From contig NC_134830.1 in the NCBI RefSeq assembly GCF_004210375.1, positions 3,038,001-3,102,000 of the forward strand: a stretch of DNA of 64,000 bases, read 5' to 3'. Below the pieces are notes generated by a model that saw only the letters and a list, made by a program, of their open reading frames with translations, was not told the DNA's origin and did not search any database. The stretch's first letter is position 1. The number at the start of each line of letters is the position of its first letter. The position numbers and the translations under genes are program-made. This document shows, in pieces, positions 49,349-63,371 of this stretch. Source of the stretch: Tachypleus tridentatus (Eukaryota; Arthropoda; Merostomata; Xiphosura; Limulidae).

Positions 49349-49526
49349 ATTGAAGTAGACATTCCAAGATGTCATCAGTATGATCAGTTGCTTTCCTCTC
49401 CAACTGGACACAATAAGTTCAAGAGGATACTGAAAGCCTGGGTGGTCACACATCCTCAGTATGTTTACTGGCAAGGGCTGGACTCTCTCTGTGCTCCATT
49501 TCTTCGGCTTAACTTTAATAATGAAG
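49349..49526 (+). CDS. TBCK: TBCK exon 16, residues 502-561 (TBC catalytic motifs)
   Basis: Acceptor ATTACAG ends at 49348 and donor GTACAT begins at 49527. It starts [18 protein letters not shown] and includes [21 protein letters not shown]502-D505-R508 is the IxxDxxR arginine-finger motif, and Y541-W542-Q543 is the YxQ glutamine-finger motif. Both are intact, so GAP chemistry is not ruled out by sequence. It is the most conserved exon in the window. Confidence 0.98.
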
Positions 49527-49917
49527 GTACATTTAGAATAGTTTTACATATTATGGAAAATTTCTAGAATAAAAATAGTATACGATGTTTATTTCTCAGC
49601 ACAATTATCATTATGATACATTTTCACAAAATAACAGCACTGAAAAAATATATTTTTTGTTTTTCTTTAAAACAGATTATGAAACATGTATATTAGCCTT
49701 AGTTTTATGTGTTGAGACAATATGTTTATAATACTTACAATATGGCTGATTTTACATTTGTTGTTTCTAGTGTTTATTTACTGTACGTAAGTGATTCTGC
49801 TAAATGTTAACAAATATTTATGTTAAACATTCTTACAGTTTGTGCCTTAGTTGTTTTTTGTCAGTTAACTTCCACCATTAACAAACGGTATATTTCATTA
49901 TGTTTTCTTTATCTCAG

Positions 49918-50001
49918 CTCTAGCCTATGCCTGCCTATCTGCCTTTATTCCAAAGTATTTAAACATGTTTTTCCTGAAAGACAACTCTCCAGTTATTCAA
50001 G
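49918..50001 (+). CDS. TBCK: TBCK exon 17, residues 561-588
   Basis: Acceptor ATCTCAG ends at 49917 and donor GTATTT begins at 50002. It reads [20 protein letters not shown] then KDNSPVIQ, matching human [28 protein letters not shown]. The following intron is 13.4 kb, the longest here. A 39-bp array starts about 65 bp after the donor. Confidence 0.97.
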
Positions 50002-50059
50002 GTATTTTTTTTATAAATATTTGTTCATTTTGTTTTATAAAGTGAAATAATTATTGTTC

Positions 50060-53000
50060 TATCACATACAGTGTGTTCTAGATTGATAGACATTGTTCTA
50101 CTACATACAGTGTGTTATAGATTAATATACATTGTTCTACTACATACAGTGTGTTCTAGATTGATAGACATTGTTCTACTACATACAGTGTGTTCTAGGT
50201 TGATAGACATTGTTCTACTACATACAGTGTGTTCTAGGTTGATAGACATTGTTCTACTACATACAGTGTGTTCTAGATTGATAGACATTGTTCTACTACA
50301 TACAGTGTGTTCTAGGTTGATAGACATTGTTCTACTACATACAGTGTGCTCTAGATTGATAGACATTGTTCTACTACATACAGTGTGTTCTGGATTGACA
50401 TACAGTGTGTTCTCGGTTGATAGACATTGTTCTACTACATACAGTGTGATCTAGATTGATAGACATTGTTCTACTACATACAGTGTGTTATAGATTGATA
50501 TACATTGTTCTACTACATACAGTGTGTTCTAGATTGATATACATTATTCTACTGCATACAGTGTGTTCTAGATTGATATACATTGTTCTACTACATACAG
50601 TGTGTTCTGGATTGACATACATTGTTGTACTGCATACAGTGTGTTCTCGGTTGATAGACATTGTTCTACTACATACAGTGTGTTCTAGATTGATAGACAT
50701 TGTTCTACTACATACAGTGTGTTCTAGATTGATAGACATTGTTCTACTACATACAGTGTGCTCTAGATTGATAGACATTGTTCTACTACATACAGTGTGT
50801 TCTAGATTGATACACGTTGTTCTACTGCATACAGTGTGTTCTAGAATGATAGACATTGTTCTACTGCATACAGTGTGTTATAGATTGATATACATTGTTC
50901 TACTACATACAGTGTGTTCTAGATTGATATACATTGTTCTACTACATACAGTGTGTTATAGATTGATAGACATTGTTCTACAACATACAGTGTGTTCTAG
51001 ATTCATATACATTGTTCTACTACATACAGTGTGTTCTAGATTCATATACATTGTTCTACTACATGCAGTGTGTTATAGATTAAATAGACATTGTTCTACT
51101 ACATGCAGTGTGTTATAGATTGATATACATTGTTCTACTACATACAGTGTGTTATAGATTGATAGACATTGTTCTACTACCTACAGTGTGTTATAGATTG
51201 ATAGACATTGTTCTACAACATACAGTGTGTTCTAGATTGATATACATTGTTCTACTACATACAGTGTGTTATAGATTGATAGACATTGTTCTACTACATA
51301 CAGTGTGTTATAAATTGATAGACATTGTTCTACAACATACAGTGTGTTCTAGATTCATATACATTGTTCTACTACATACAGTGTGTTCTAGATTGATAGA
51401 CATTGTTCTACTACATACAGTGTGTTATAGATTGATAGACATTGTTCTACTACATACAGTGTGTTATAGATTGATAGACATTGTTCTACTGCATACAGTG
51501 TGTTCTAGATTGATATACATTGTTCCACAGCATACAGTGTGTTCTAGATTGATAGACATTGTTCTACTGCACACAGTGCGTTCTAGATTGATAGACATTG
51601 TTCTACTACATACAATGTGTTCTAGATTCATATACATTGTTCTACTATATACAGTGTGTTATAGATTGATAGACATTGTTCTACTACATACAGTGTGTTC
51701 TAGATTGATAGACATTGTTCTACTACATACAGTGTGTTCTAGGTTGATAGACATTGTTCTACTACATACAGTGTGCTCTAGGTTGATAGACATTGTTCTA
51801 CTACATACAGTGTGCTCTAGATTGATAGACATTGTTCTACTGCATACAGTGTGCTCTAGATTGATAGACATTGTTCTACTACATACAGTGTGTTATAGAT
51901 TGATAGACATTGTTCTGCTACATACAGTGTGTTCTAGATTGATAGACATTGTTCCTCTACATGCAGTGTGTTCTGGATTGATATACATTGTTCTACTACA
52001 TACAGTGTGTTCTAGATGGATAGACATTGTTCTACTGCATACAGTGTGTTTTAGATTGACAGACATTGTTCTACTACATACAGTGTGTTATAGATTGACA
52101 GACATTGTTTTACTACATATAGTGTGTTATAGATTGATAGACATTGTTCTACTGCATAAAGTGTGTTCTAGATTGATAGACATTGTTCTACAACATACAG
52201 TGTGTTCTAGATTCATATACATTGTTCTACTACATACAGTGTGTTCTAGATTGATAGACATTGTTCTACTGCATACAGTGTGTTCTAGATTCATATACAT
52301 TGTTCTACTACATACAGTGTGTTATAGATTGATAGACATTGTTCTACTGCATACAGTGTGTTCTAGATTGATAAACATTGTTCTACTGCATACACTGTGT
52401 TCTAGATTTATAGACATTTTTCTACTGCATACAGTGTGTTCTAGATTGATATACATTGTTCTACTACATACAGTGTGTTATAGATTGATAGACATTGTTC
52501 TACTACATACAGTGTGTTATAGATTGATAGACATTGTTCTACTACATACAGTGTGTTATAGATTGATAGACATTGTTCTACTACATACAGTGTGTTATAG
52601 ATTGATAGACATTGTTCTACTACATACAGTGTGTTATAGATTGATAGACATTGTTGTACAACATACAGTGTGTTCTAGATTGATAGACATTGTTCTACTG
52701 CATACAGTGTTTTCTAGATTGATATACATTGTTCTACTACATACAGTGTGTTATAGATTGATAGACATTGTTCTACTACATACAGTGTGTTATAGATTGA
52801 TAGACATTGTTGTACAACATACAGTGTGTTCTAGATTCATATACATTGTTCTACAACATACAGTGTGTTCTAGATTCATATACATTGTTCTACTACATAC
52901 AGTGTGTTCTAGATTCATAGACATTGTTCTACTACATATAGTGTGTTCTAGATTCATAGACATTGTTCTACTACATACAGTGTGTTATAGATTGATAGAC

Positions 53001-53890
53001 ATTGTTCTACAACATACAGTGTGTTCTAGATTCATATACATTGTTCTACTACATACAGTGTGTTATAGATTGATAGACATTGTTCTACTACATACAGTGT
53101 GTTATAGATTGATATACATTGTTCTACTGCATACAGTGTGTTATAGATTGATATACATTGTTCTACTGCATACAGTGTGTTATAGATTGATATATATTGT
53201 TCTACTGCATACAGTGTGTTCTAGATTGATATACATTGTTCTACTACATACATTGTGTTCTAGATTCATGGACATTGTTCTACTACATACATTGTGTTCT
53301 AGATTGATATACATTGTTCTACTGCATACAGTGTGTTCTAGATTGATATACATTGTTCTACTGCATTCAGTGTGTTCTAGATTGATATACATTGTTGTAC
53401 TACATACAGTGTGTTATAGATTGACAGACATTGTTCTACTACATACAGTGTGTTATAGATTGATAGACATTGTTCTACTACATACAGTGTGTTATAGATT
53501 GATAGACATTGTTCTACAACATACAGTGTGTTCTAGATTCATATACATTGTTCTACTACATACAGTGTGCTCTAGATTTATAGACATTTTTCTTCTACAT
53601 ACAGTGTGCTCTAGATTCATAGACTTTGTTCTACTTCATACAGTGTTTTCTAGATTGATATACATTGTTCTACTGCATACAGTGTGTTCTAGATTCATAT
53701 ACATTGTTCTACTACATACATTGTGTTATAGATTGATAGACATTGTTCTACTGCATACAGTGTGCTGTTGATTGATATACATTGTTCTACTGCATACAGT
53801 GTGTTATAGATTGATAAACATTGTTCTACTACATACAGTGTGTTATAGATTGATAGATATTGGTTCACTGCATAAAGTGTTTTCTAGATT
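50060..53890. repeat. Large minisatellite, 39-bp unit, about 98 copies
   Basis: Unit tgttctactacatacagtgt + gttctagattgatagacat in TBCK intron 17, beginning about 65 bp after exon 17. Recurrent unit types (gttatagattgata, gttctagattcatatac, ctgcatacag) are interspersed in ordered runs. The 13-codon period yields an 887-codon frame at 51108-53771, which I treat as an arithmetic artefact. Confidence 0.96.
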
Positions 53891-54550
53891 GATAGACTGA
53901 CTAAAATGTGACAGTATCTGCAGGCTAGTATCGTAGTCAGTTAAGATACAGACTAAAATATGACAGTATCTGCAGGCTAGGCTATTGTTGCATTCATTCA
54001 GGGTGCAGTTAAGTTATGACATCTACAGGTTAGTATGATATTTTGTGTTACTAGAGGTTAAAATTAGACTATCTTCATTCAAATGTAAAAGTCGGTGTTA
54101 CTATGGGTTAGAATATGATGCACAATGTTGTTACAGGTTAGAATGAGACAACTAGTGTAGCAGTCATTGTTGCTTTAGATTAGAAATTGATGCAGGTTAA
54201 AATGCAATATATAATATCACAACAGATCAGTTCTCTTGCCATAGGCATTGTTTACTGCACGTGTGATAAAGTTTTTTGTGACTTAGATTCAATATTTAGT
54301 TAAATTTCTATGTTATAACAATTAGTGTACTATAAACTAGTAGCCTAATAATCCATATTTTAATAGTATACAGATCTTACTTTTATGAGGTAATATTAAG
54401 AACAATCCTGAATTTACCCTAGTGTAAGAAATGAGACATTTTTTCTCAAGATGTGCCCTCTTCTGTAATTTATCCATGACCCTTCCAATAAGTATGAAAT
54501 TACTCACTATAAAACCATCATTTCTCATACAAACTATAATTTTTATAGCC
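53891..54550. other. TBCK: TBCK intron 17, spacer between arrays
   Basis: Two copies of gactaaaatgtgacagtatctgcaggctag-like sequence near 53898-53980, then loose ggttagaat motifs to 54200. No exon recognised. Confidence 0.4.
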
Positions 54551-54551
54551 T

Positions 54552-57500
54552 TCAATTTAGTTTGAATACAGAGCTATCAAACAGAAAATTAGATCCTTCT
54601 TTTAGTTTGAATACAGAGCTATCAAACAGAAAATTAGATCCTTCAATATAGTTTGAATACAGAGCTATCAAACAGAAAATTAGATCCTTCAATTTAGTTT
54701 GAATACAGAGCTATCAAACAGAAAATTAGATCCTTCTTTTAGTTTGAATACAGAGCTATCAAACAGAAAATTAGATCCTTCAATTTAGTTTGAATACAGA
54801 GCTATCAAACAGAAAATTAGATCCTTCTTTTAGTTTGAATACAGAGCTATCAAACAGAAAATCAGACCCTTCTTTTAGTTTGAATACAGGCTATCAAAGG
54901 CAGAAAATTAGATCCTTCAATATAGTTTGAATACAGAGCTATCAAACAGAAAATTAGATCCTTCAATTTAGTTTGAATACAGAGCTATCAAACAGAAAAT
55001 TAGATCCTTCTTTTAGTTTGAATACAGAGCTATCAAACAGAAAATTAGATCCTTCTTTTAGTTTGAATACAGAGCTATCAAACAGAAAATCAGACCCTTC
55101 TTTTAGTTTGAATACAGAGCTATCAAACAGAAAATTAGATCCTTCAATATAGTTTGAATACAGAGCTATCAAACAGAAAATTAGATCCTTCAATTTAGTT
55201 TGAATACAGAGCTATCAAACAGAAAATTAGATCCTTCTTTTAGTTTGAATACAGAGCTATCAAACAGAAAATTAGATCCTTCAATTTAGTTTGAATACAG
55301 AGCTATCAAACAGAAAATTAGATCCTTCTTTTAGGTTTGAATACAGAGCTATCAAACAGAAAATCAGACCCTTCTTTTTTAGTTTGAATACAGAGCTATC
55401 AAACAGAAAAATTAGATCCTTCAATATAGTTTGAATACAGAGCTATCAAACAGAAAATTAGATCCTTCTTTTTTGGTTTGAATACAGAGCTATCAAACAG
55501 AAAATTAGATCCTTCTTTTAGTTTGAATACAGAGCTATCAAACAGAAAATTAGATCCTTCTTTTAGTTTGAATACAGAGCTATCAAACAGAGGTCAGACC
55601 CTTCTTTTAGTTTGAATACAGAGCTATCAAACAGAAAGTCAGACCCTTCTTTTTTTAGTTTGAATACAGAGCTATCAAACAGAAAGTCAGACCCTTCTTT
55701 TTTTAGTTTGAATACAGAGCTATCAAACAGAAAATTAGATCCTTCTTTTAGTTTGAATACAGAGCTATCAAACAGAAAATTAGATCCTTCTTTTAGTTTG
55801 AATACAGAGCTATCAAACAGAAAGTCAGACCCTTCTTTTAGTTTGAATACAGAGCTATCAAACAGAAAGTCAGACCCTTCTTTTTTAGTTTGAATACAGA
55901 GCTATCAAACAGAAAGTCAGACCCTTCTTTTAGTTTGAATACAGAGCTATCAAACAGAAAATTAGACCCTTCTTTTAGTTTGAATACAGAGCTATCAAAC
56001 AGAAAATTAGATCCTTCTTTTAGTTTGAATACAGAGCTATCAAACAGAAAGTCAGACCCTTCTTTTAGTTTGAATACAGAGCTATCAAACAGAAAATTAG
56101 ATCCTTCTTTTAGTTTGAATACAGAGCTATCAAACAGAAAATTAGATCCTTCAATATAGTTTGAATACAGAGCTATCAAACAGAAAATTAGATCCTTCAA
56201 TTTAGTTTGAATACAGAGCTATCAAACAGAAAATTAGATCCTTCTTTTAGTTTGAATACAGAGCTATCAAACAGAAAATTAGATCCTTCAATTTAGTTTG
56301 AATACAGAGCTATCAAACAGAAAATTAGATCCTTCTTTTTTAGTTTGAATACAGAGCTATCAAACAGAAAATCAGACCCTTCTTTTAGTTTGAATACAGA
56401 GCTATCAAACAGAAAATTAGATCCTTCAATATAGTTTGAATACAGAGCTATCAAACAGAAAATTAGATCCTTCAATTTAGTTTGAATACAGAGCTATCAA
56501 ACAGAAAATTAGATCCTTCTTTAGTTTGAATACAGAGCTATCAAACAGAAAATTAGATCCTTCTTTTGGTTTGAATACAGAGCTATCAAACAGAAAATCA
56601 GACCCTTCTTTTGGTTTGAATACAGAGCTATCAAACAGAAAATTAGATCCTTCAATATAGGTTTGAATACAGAGCTATCAAACAGAAAATTAGATCCTTC
56701 AATTTGGTTTGAATACAGAGCTATCAAACAGAAAATTAGATCCTTCTTTTTGGTTTGAATACAGAGCTATCAAACAGAAAATTAGATCCTTCAATTTAGT
56801 TTGAATACAGAGCTATCAAACAGAAAATTAGATCCTTCTTTTAGTTTGAATACAGAGCTATCAAACAGAAAATCAGACCCTTCTTTTAGTTTGAATACAG
56901 AGCTATCAAACAGAAAATTAGATCCTTCAATATAGTTTGAATACAGAGCTATCAAACAGAAAATTAGATCCTTCTTTTAGTTTGAATACAGAGCTATCAA
57001 ACAGAAAATTAGATCCTTCTTTTAGTTTGAATACAGAGCTATCAAACAGAAAATTAGATCCTTCTTTTTTAGTTTGAATACAGAGCTATCAAACAGAAAG
57101 TCAGACCCTTCTTTTAGTTTGAATACAGAGCTATCAAACAGAAAGTCAGACCCTTCTTTTAGTTTGAATACAGAGCTATCAAACAGAAAGTCAGACCCTT
57201 CTTTTAGTTTGAATACAGAGCTATCAAACAGAAAATTAGATCCTTCTTTTAGTTTGAATACAGAGCTATCAAACAGAAAATTAGATCCTTCTTTTTAGTT
57301 TGAATACAGAGCTATCAAACAGAAAGTCAGACCCTTCTTTTTTAGTTTGAATACAGAGCTATCAAACAGAAAGTCAGACCCTTCTTTTAGTTTGAATACA
57401 GAGCTATCAAACAGAAAGTCAGACCCTTCTTTTTTAGTTTGAATACAGAGCTATCAAACAGAAAATTAGACCCTTCTTTTGGTTTGAATACAGAGCTATC

Positions 57501-59650
57501 AAACAGAAAATTAGATCTTCTTTTTTGGTTTGAATACAGAGCTATCAAACAGAAAGTCAGACCCTTCTTTTAGTTTGAATACAGAGCTATCAAACAGAAA
57601 ATTAGACCCTTCTTTTAGTTTGAATACAGAGCTATCAAACAGAAAATTAGATCTTCTTTTTTGTTTGAATACAGAGCTATCAAACAGAAAGTCAGATCCT
57701 TCTTTTAGTTTGAATACAGAGCTATCAAACAGAAAATCAGACCCTTCTTTTTTGGTTTGAATACAGGCTATCAAACAGAAAATTAGATCCTTCTTTTAGT
57801 TTGAATACAGAGCTATCAAACAGAAAATCAGACCCTTTTTAGTTTGAATACAGAGCTATCAAACAGAAAATTAGATCCTTCTTTTAGTTTGAATACAGAG
57901 CTATCAAACAGAAAATCAGACCCTTCTTTTAGTTTGAATACAGAGCTATCAAACAGAAAAGTCAGACCCTTCTTTTAGTTTGAATACAGAGCTATCAAAC
58001 AGAAAATTAGACCCTTCTTTTAGGTTTGAATACAGAGCTATCAAACAGAAAGTCAGACCCTTCTTTTGGTTTGAATACAGAGCTATCAAACAGAAAGTCA
58101 GACCCTTCTTTTAGTTTGAATACAGAGCTATCAAACAGAAAATTAGATCCTTCTTTTTTGGTTTGAATACAGAGCTATCAAACAGAAAATTAGACCCTTC
58201 TTTTTAGTTTGAATACAGAGCTATCAAACAGAAAATTAGACCCTTCTTTTAGTTTGAATACAGAGCTGTCAAACAGAAAATTAGACCCTTCTTTTAGTTT
58301 GAATACAGAGCTATCAAACAGAAAATTAGACCCTTCTTTTAGTTTGAATACAGAGCTATCAAACAGAAAATTAGACCCTTCTTTTAGTTTGAATACAGAG
58401 CTATCAAACAGAAAATCAGATCCTTCTTTTAGTTTGAATACAGAGCTATCAAACAGAAAGTCAGATCCTTCTTTTAGTTTGAATACAGAGCTATCAAACA
58501 GAAAATCAGATCCTTCTTTTAGTTTGAATACAGAGCTATCAAACAGAAAATTAGACCCTTCTTTTAGTTTGAATACAGAGCTATCAAACAGAAAATCAGA
58601 TCCTTCTTTTAGTTTGAATACAGAGCTATCAAACAGAAAATCAGATCCTTCTTTTAGTTTGAATACAGAGCTATCAAACAGAAAGTCAGATCCTTCTTTT
58701 AGTTTGAATACAGAGCTATCAAACAGAAAATCAGACCCTTCTTTTAGTTTGAATACAGAGCTATCAAACAGAAAGTCAGATCCTTCTTTTAGTTTGAATA
58801 CAGAGCTATCAAACAGAAAATCAGACCCTTCTTTTAGTTTGAATACAGAGCTATCAAACAGAAAATCAGATCCTTCTTTTTAGTTTGAATACAGAGCTAT
58901 CAAACAGAAAATCAGATCCTTCTTTTAGTTTGAATACAGAGCTATCAAACAGAAAGTCAGATCCTTCTTTAGTTTGAATACAGAGCTATCAAACAGAAAA
59001 TCAGACCCTTCTTTTAGTTTGAATACAGAGCTATCAAACAGAAAGTCAGATCCTTCTTTTTAGTTTGAATACAGAGCTATCAAACAGAAAATCAGACCCT
59101 TCTTTTAGTTTGAATACAGAGCTATCAAACAGAAAATCAGACCCTTCTTTTGGTTTGAATACAGAGCTATCAAACAGAAAATCAGACCCTTCTTTTTAGT
59201 TTGAATACAGAGCTATCAAACAGAAAATCAGACCCTTCTTTTTAGTTTGAATACAGAGCTATCAAACAGAAAATCAGACCCTTCTTTTTTAGTTTGAATA
59301 CAGAGCTATCAAACAGAAAGTCAGACCCTTCTTTTTAGTTTGAATACAGAGCTATCAAACAGAAAATCAGACCCTTCTTTTTATTTGAATACAGAGCTAT
59401 CAAACAGAAAATCAGATCCTTCTTTTAGTTTGAATACAGAGCTATCAAACAGAAAGTCAGACCCTTCTTTTAGTTTGAATACAGAGCTATCAAACAGAAA
59501 GTCAGACCCTTCTTTTAGTTTGAATACAGAGCTATCAAACAGAAAATTAGATCCTTCTTTTAGTTTGAATACAGAGCTATCAAACAGAAAATCAGACCCT
59601 TCTTTTTAGTTTGAATACAGAGCTATCAAACAGAAAATTAGATCCTTTTG
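54552..59650. repeat. Large minisatellite, 45-bp unit, about 113 copies
   Basis: Unit agtttgaatacagagctatc + aaacagaaaattagatcctt + ctttt in TBCK intron 17. The left half mixes units ending cttctttt, cttcaatata and cttcaattta in recurrent order. The right half lacks the caata/caatt types and alternates attagatcc, aatcagaccc and agtcagaccc. The T run after ccttc varies from about 3 to 7. Open frames of up to 224 codons are due to the 15-codon period. Confidence 0.97.
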
Positions 59651-60985
59651 TTACATCCACCTGTCACATCCTCTCTTTCAGGATTTGTTAACAGTTCTTT
59701 ATTATTCTTAATACTATGTTATGTGTAACCAATAGAAATTTAAGGTTTTCATATATCAAATAACATGTTATATAATATTTATTTATAAATGGAAAATTGT
59801 CATTTTCTGTGTGACTACGAGCTTCATTCCCAAGGGCAAGATGACCAACTGGGATGAGTTTTTATAATGCTTTTGTCACATAGTTACAAAGCCAGAAAAA
59901 TTGTGACTGAGGAGAACTGTCTGCTTTTTGCATGTTATTATTCCACATTCTTAATTAAATAAAAATCATTTAATGTACAAATACCATTAGTATAAAAACA
60001 AATAGGGTTAAGTGTCATTCACAGTTGACATAAAAGAAACAAAGAAGGTCCAGTTATGTTCTGTATTACTTGTTTTTCACATGTATTATTTATTTATTAT
60101 TTTAAAACTAACCCAAATGTGAAAATGGGAGGAATCTATTTAGATTAGTTAAGGTTAGATTAGGTAATATAATTAAACATTTTGCAATAGGTACACTGAG
60201 GAGCAGCTATGAGTACCTTGTAGGTAATGGAATGTGAGCCCTACTTTTCACAAGTGATTTTCAAGTTGTGATAGTTAAATAAGGGTTCAAAGGGCAGTAA
60301 CACAACTGAATTTAAGTATAAATAGATGTATATGGTTATAAGCTTAAACTGCTTAGGATAAACAAATGTTACAATTTGAAGTTGTTATATGGTAATTTTT
60401 AGATTGGTTTTGATATTATGTGATTGAGGTCAGTCAAACTGACCAACATTCTAAGAGCTAAGGTAGAGAAAATAACAGATAAAATATAAACATTTACTGA
60501 AAACAAACATTTGAAATGTGGGCAAGAGGTTTTAGAGATTATGTAAATTATATTTGAGATTAAGAAAAGTGTTTTTAATATTAACTAGATAAGCACTTTC
60601 TTCAAAGACTACTTTTTATATTCACGGACACTTATTTAGTTTGTAAGGAACACTTCATTCCAAATTTTACTTATTGTTGTGAAACATTTGTAATGTTTAC
60701 TGATATTTTCATGAAGATGTTCGTACTATATTAAAATTAATTGTCCATATTAAAACTGTAGATCAGAGCTAAAACTAAACTTCGTAAATAATACATTTAA
60801 TGTAATATACAAGACTAGTTAGGAGTGGCCAGTGTCGTAGAACACAAACTGGTAAAGATAATACATTGATTTGTCTGTTCGGTACTCTTATTGTGGTTAA
60901 TATCTTCAGTAATATGTCATGATCAGCTTAAGAGATCTAGGGTTTTCAAATATCCATGTAGTAAGGTAATAGGGTAAAATATTCT
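59651..60985. other. TBCK: TBCK intron 17, spacer without recognised features
   Basis: About 1.3 kb of AT-rich single-copy-looking sequence. No exon with TBCK similarity and no element recognised. Confidence 0.45.
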
Positions 60986-60989
60986 TTTT

Positions 60990-62430
60990 CAATCAAGGTA
61001 ATCACCAGGTTGTATACTATACTGATCTGTAACCGAGGTAACCACCAGGTTATATACTATACTGATCTGTAACCGAGGTAACCACCAGGTTATATACTGT
61101 AGTGACCTGTAACCGAGGTAATCACCAGGTTATATACTGTAGTGATCTGTAACCAAGATAACCACCAGGTTATATACTGTAGTGATATATAACTGAGGTA
61201 ACCACCAGGTTATATACTATACTGATCTGTAACCGAGGTAACCACCAGGTTATATACTATACTGATCTGTAACCGAGGTAATCACCAGGTTATATACTAT
61301 ACTGATGTGTAACCAAGGTAATCACCAGGTTATATACTATACTGATCTGTAACCAAGGTAATCACCAGGTTATATACTATACTGATCTGTAACCAAGGTA
61401 ATCACCAGGTTATATACTATACTGATCTGTAACCAAGGTAATCACCAGGTTATATACTATACTGATCTGTAACCAAGGTAATCACCAGGTTATATACTAT
61501 ACTGATCTGTAACCAAGGTAATCACCAGGTTATATACTGTAGTGATCTGTAACCAAGGTAATCACCAGGTTATATACTGTAGTGATCTGTAACCGAGATA
61601 ACCACCAGGTTATATACTGTAGTGATCTGTAACCGAGGTAATCACCAGGTTATATACTGTAGTGATCTGTAACCAAGGTAATCACCAAGTTATATACTGT
61701 AGTGATCTGTAACCAAGGTAATCACCAGGTTATATACTGTAGTGATCTGTAATCAAAGTAATCGCCAAGTTATATACTGTAGTGATCTGTAACCAAGGTA
61801 ATCACCAGGTTATATACTGTAGTGATCTGTAATCAAAGGTAATCTCGTGGTTGTATACTGTAGTGATCTGTAACCGAGGTAATCACCTGGTTATATACTG
61901 TAGTGATCTGTAACCAAGGTAATCACCAGGTTATATACTGTAGTGATCTGTAATCAAAGTAATCACCTGGTTGTATACTGTAGTGATCTGTAACCAAGGT
62001 AATCACCAGGTTATATACTGTAGTGATCTGTAATCAAAGTAATCTTGTGGTTGTATACTGTAGTGATCTGTAATCAAAGTAATCTCATGGTTGTATACTG
62101 TAGTGATCTGTAACCAAGGTAATCACCAGGTTATATACTGTAGTGATCTGTAATCAAAGTAATCTCATGGTTGTATACTGTAGTGATCTGTAACCGAGGT
62201 AATCACCTGGTTGTATACTGTAGTGATCTGTAACCAAGGTAATCACCTGGTTGTATACTGTAGTAATCTGTGACCAAGGTAATCATCTGGTTGTATACTG
62301 TAGTGATCTGTAACCAAGGTAATCATCTGGTTGTATACTGTAGTGATCTGTAACCAAGGTAATCATCTGGTTGTATACTGTAGTGATCTGTAACCAAGGT
62401 AATCACCTGGTTGTATACTGTAGTGATCTC
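60990..62430. repeat. Minisatellite, 40-bp unit, about 36 copies
   Basis: Unit aaccaaggtaatcaccaggt + tatatactgtagtgatctgt in TBCK intron 17. Left units read tatactatactgat, right units tgtatactgtagtgat with cacctggttg, so variant types are sorted along the array. Confidence 0.95.
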
Positions 62431-62434
62431 TATA

Positions 62435-62580
62435 TTATGGTCATGTTATTAATATATCATCGACATACCTGAACCAAACTTCAGGCTATGTCTTTTGTGT
62501 GTTTTCATGCTACTCTACATAATGAAACTTTTAGTGTCTGTTTTGAATGTAAACAAATTCTAATTGGTCTTTGCTGTTGA
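62435..62580 (-). pseudogene. Possible Penelope-like reverse transcriptase fragment, antisense
   Basis: On the minus strand a short frame near 62440-62485 reads PEVWFRYVDDILI, which fits the YxDD catalytic block of reverse transcriptases with the W.RYVDD context I recall from Penelope-like elements. The flanking sequence gives no further clear block, and a stop follows. The fragment abuts the 40-bp array. Confidence 0.35.
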
Positions 62581-62951
62581 TAAAATTGGACTAGTTGCTA
62601 GACATTCTTGTAGTGGTCTTTATAGACTTAGTTAAGCAGACTTTTGCTGTGTAGTAAAAATGTTTTGGAATATTTACCCTAAGGTAATTTGATTAAGTTT
62701 CAATGTCTGACTAGAAAACATAAAAATACTATTTTTAAAGAAGTTTAGAGATTTCTAATAACAGTATATTAAATTCTTTTTTTCATTGACCTTGAAATTA
62801 AGAAAAACAAAACTCTTTACTGTATTAATTTTCTTCAATTCTGATTAAAAGGTTTCAAATGTGTGTCTATATTTACAAATTCAGTAAGGGAACATCAACC
62901 TAAATATTTAATTATTAAGGTAACCTAATCATATTGTTTTTATTCGATAGG

Positions 62952-63232
62952 AGCCTGGCATAGCCTGGTGGATTAATGCATTTGACTAATAATCTGAGGG
63001 TCGGGAGTTCAAATCCCTATCACACCAAACACGCTTGCCCTTTCAGTCATAGGGGCTTTATAATGTGATGGTCAATACCACTATTCATTGGTATAAGAGT
63101 AGCCCAAGAGTTGGCAGTGGGTGGTGATGACTAGCTGCCTTCCCTCTAGTCTTACACTGCTAAATTAGGGACGGCTAGCGCAAATAGCCTTTGTGTAGCT
63201 TTGCACAAAATTAAAAAAACAAAAAAAAACAA
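62952..63232 (+). mobile_element. tRNA-derived SINE (same family as 1909-2183)
   Basis: Head gcctggcatagcctggtgg with a box-B-like gggagttcaaatccc, body with agagtagcccaagagttggc and gacggctagcgcaaatagcc, and an A/C-rich tail. The flanks tattcgatag (62941-62950) and tattcaatgg (63242-63251) may be a diverged target duplication (8 of 10 match). It lies in TBCK intron 17, 140 bp before exon 18. Confidence 0.85.
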
Positions 63233-63371
63233 ACAACAATCTATTCAATGGGACTAGGACATGTTTAAAAACTCAATAAACCTGAACCAACAGTGGTTTG
63301 TTAGAAAGATATTTCTGTTGATTTGTTTCAAATTTGGAGACTTCAGCTAATGTAACTTAACTGTTTTTCAG

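Noticed and set aside
51108..53771. 887-codon open frame with 13-residue repeats (RLIDIVLLHTVCS-like)
   Set aside because: The frame is open only because the 39-bp unit has no stop in that phase. The complementary strand is also open in places, the array sits inside TBCK intron 17, and there is no promoter, splice or codon evidence of a gene.
54552..59650. CRISPR-like regular array
   Set aside because: There are no unique spacers between repeats, and the context is an animal intron. It is a head-to-tail minisatellite.
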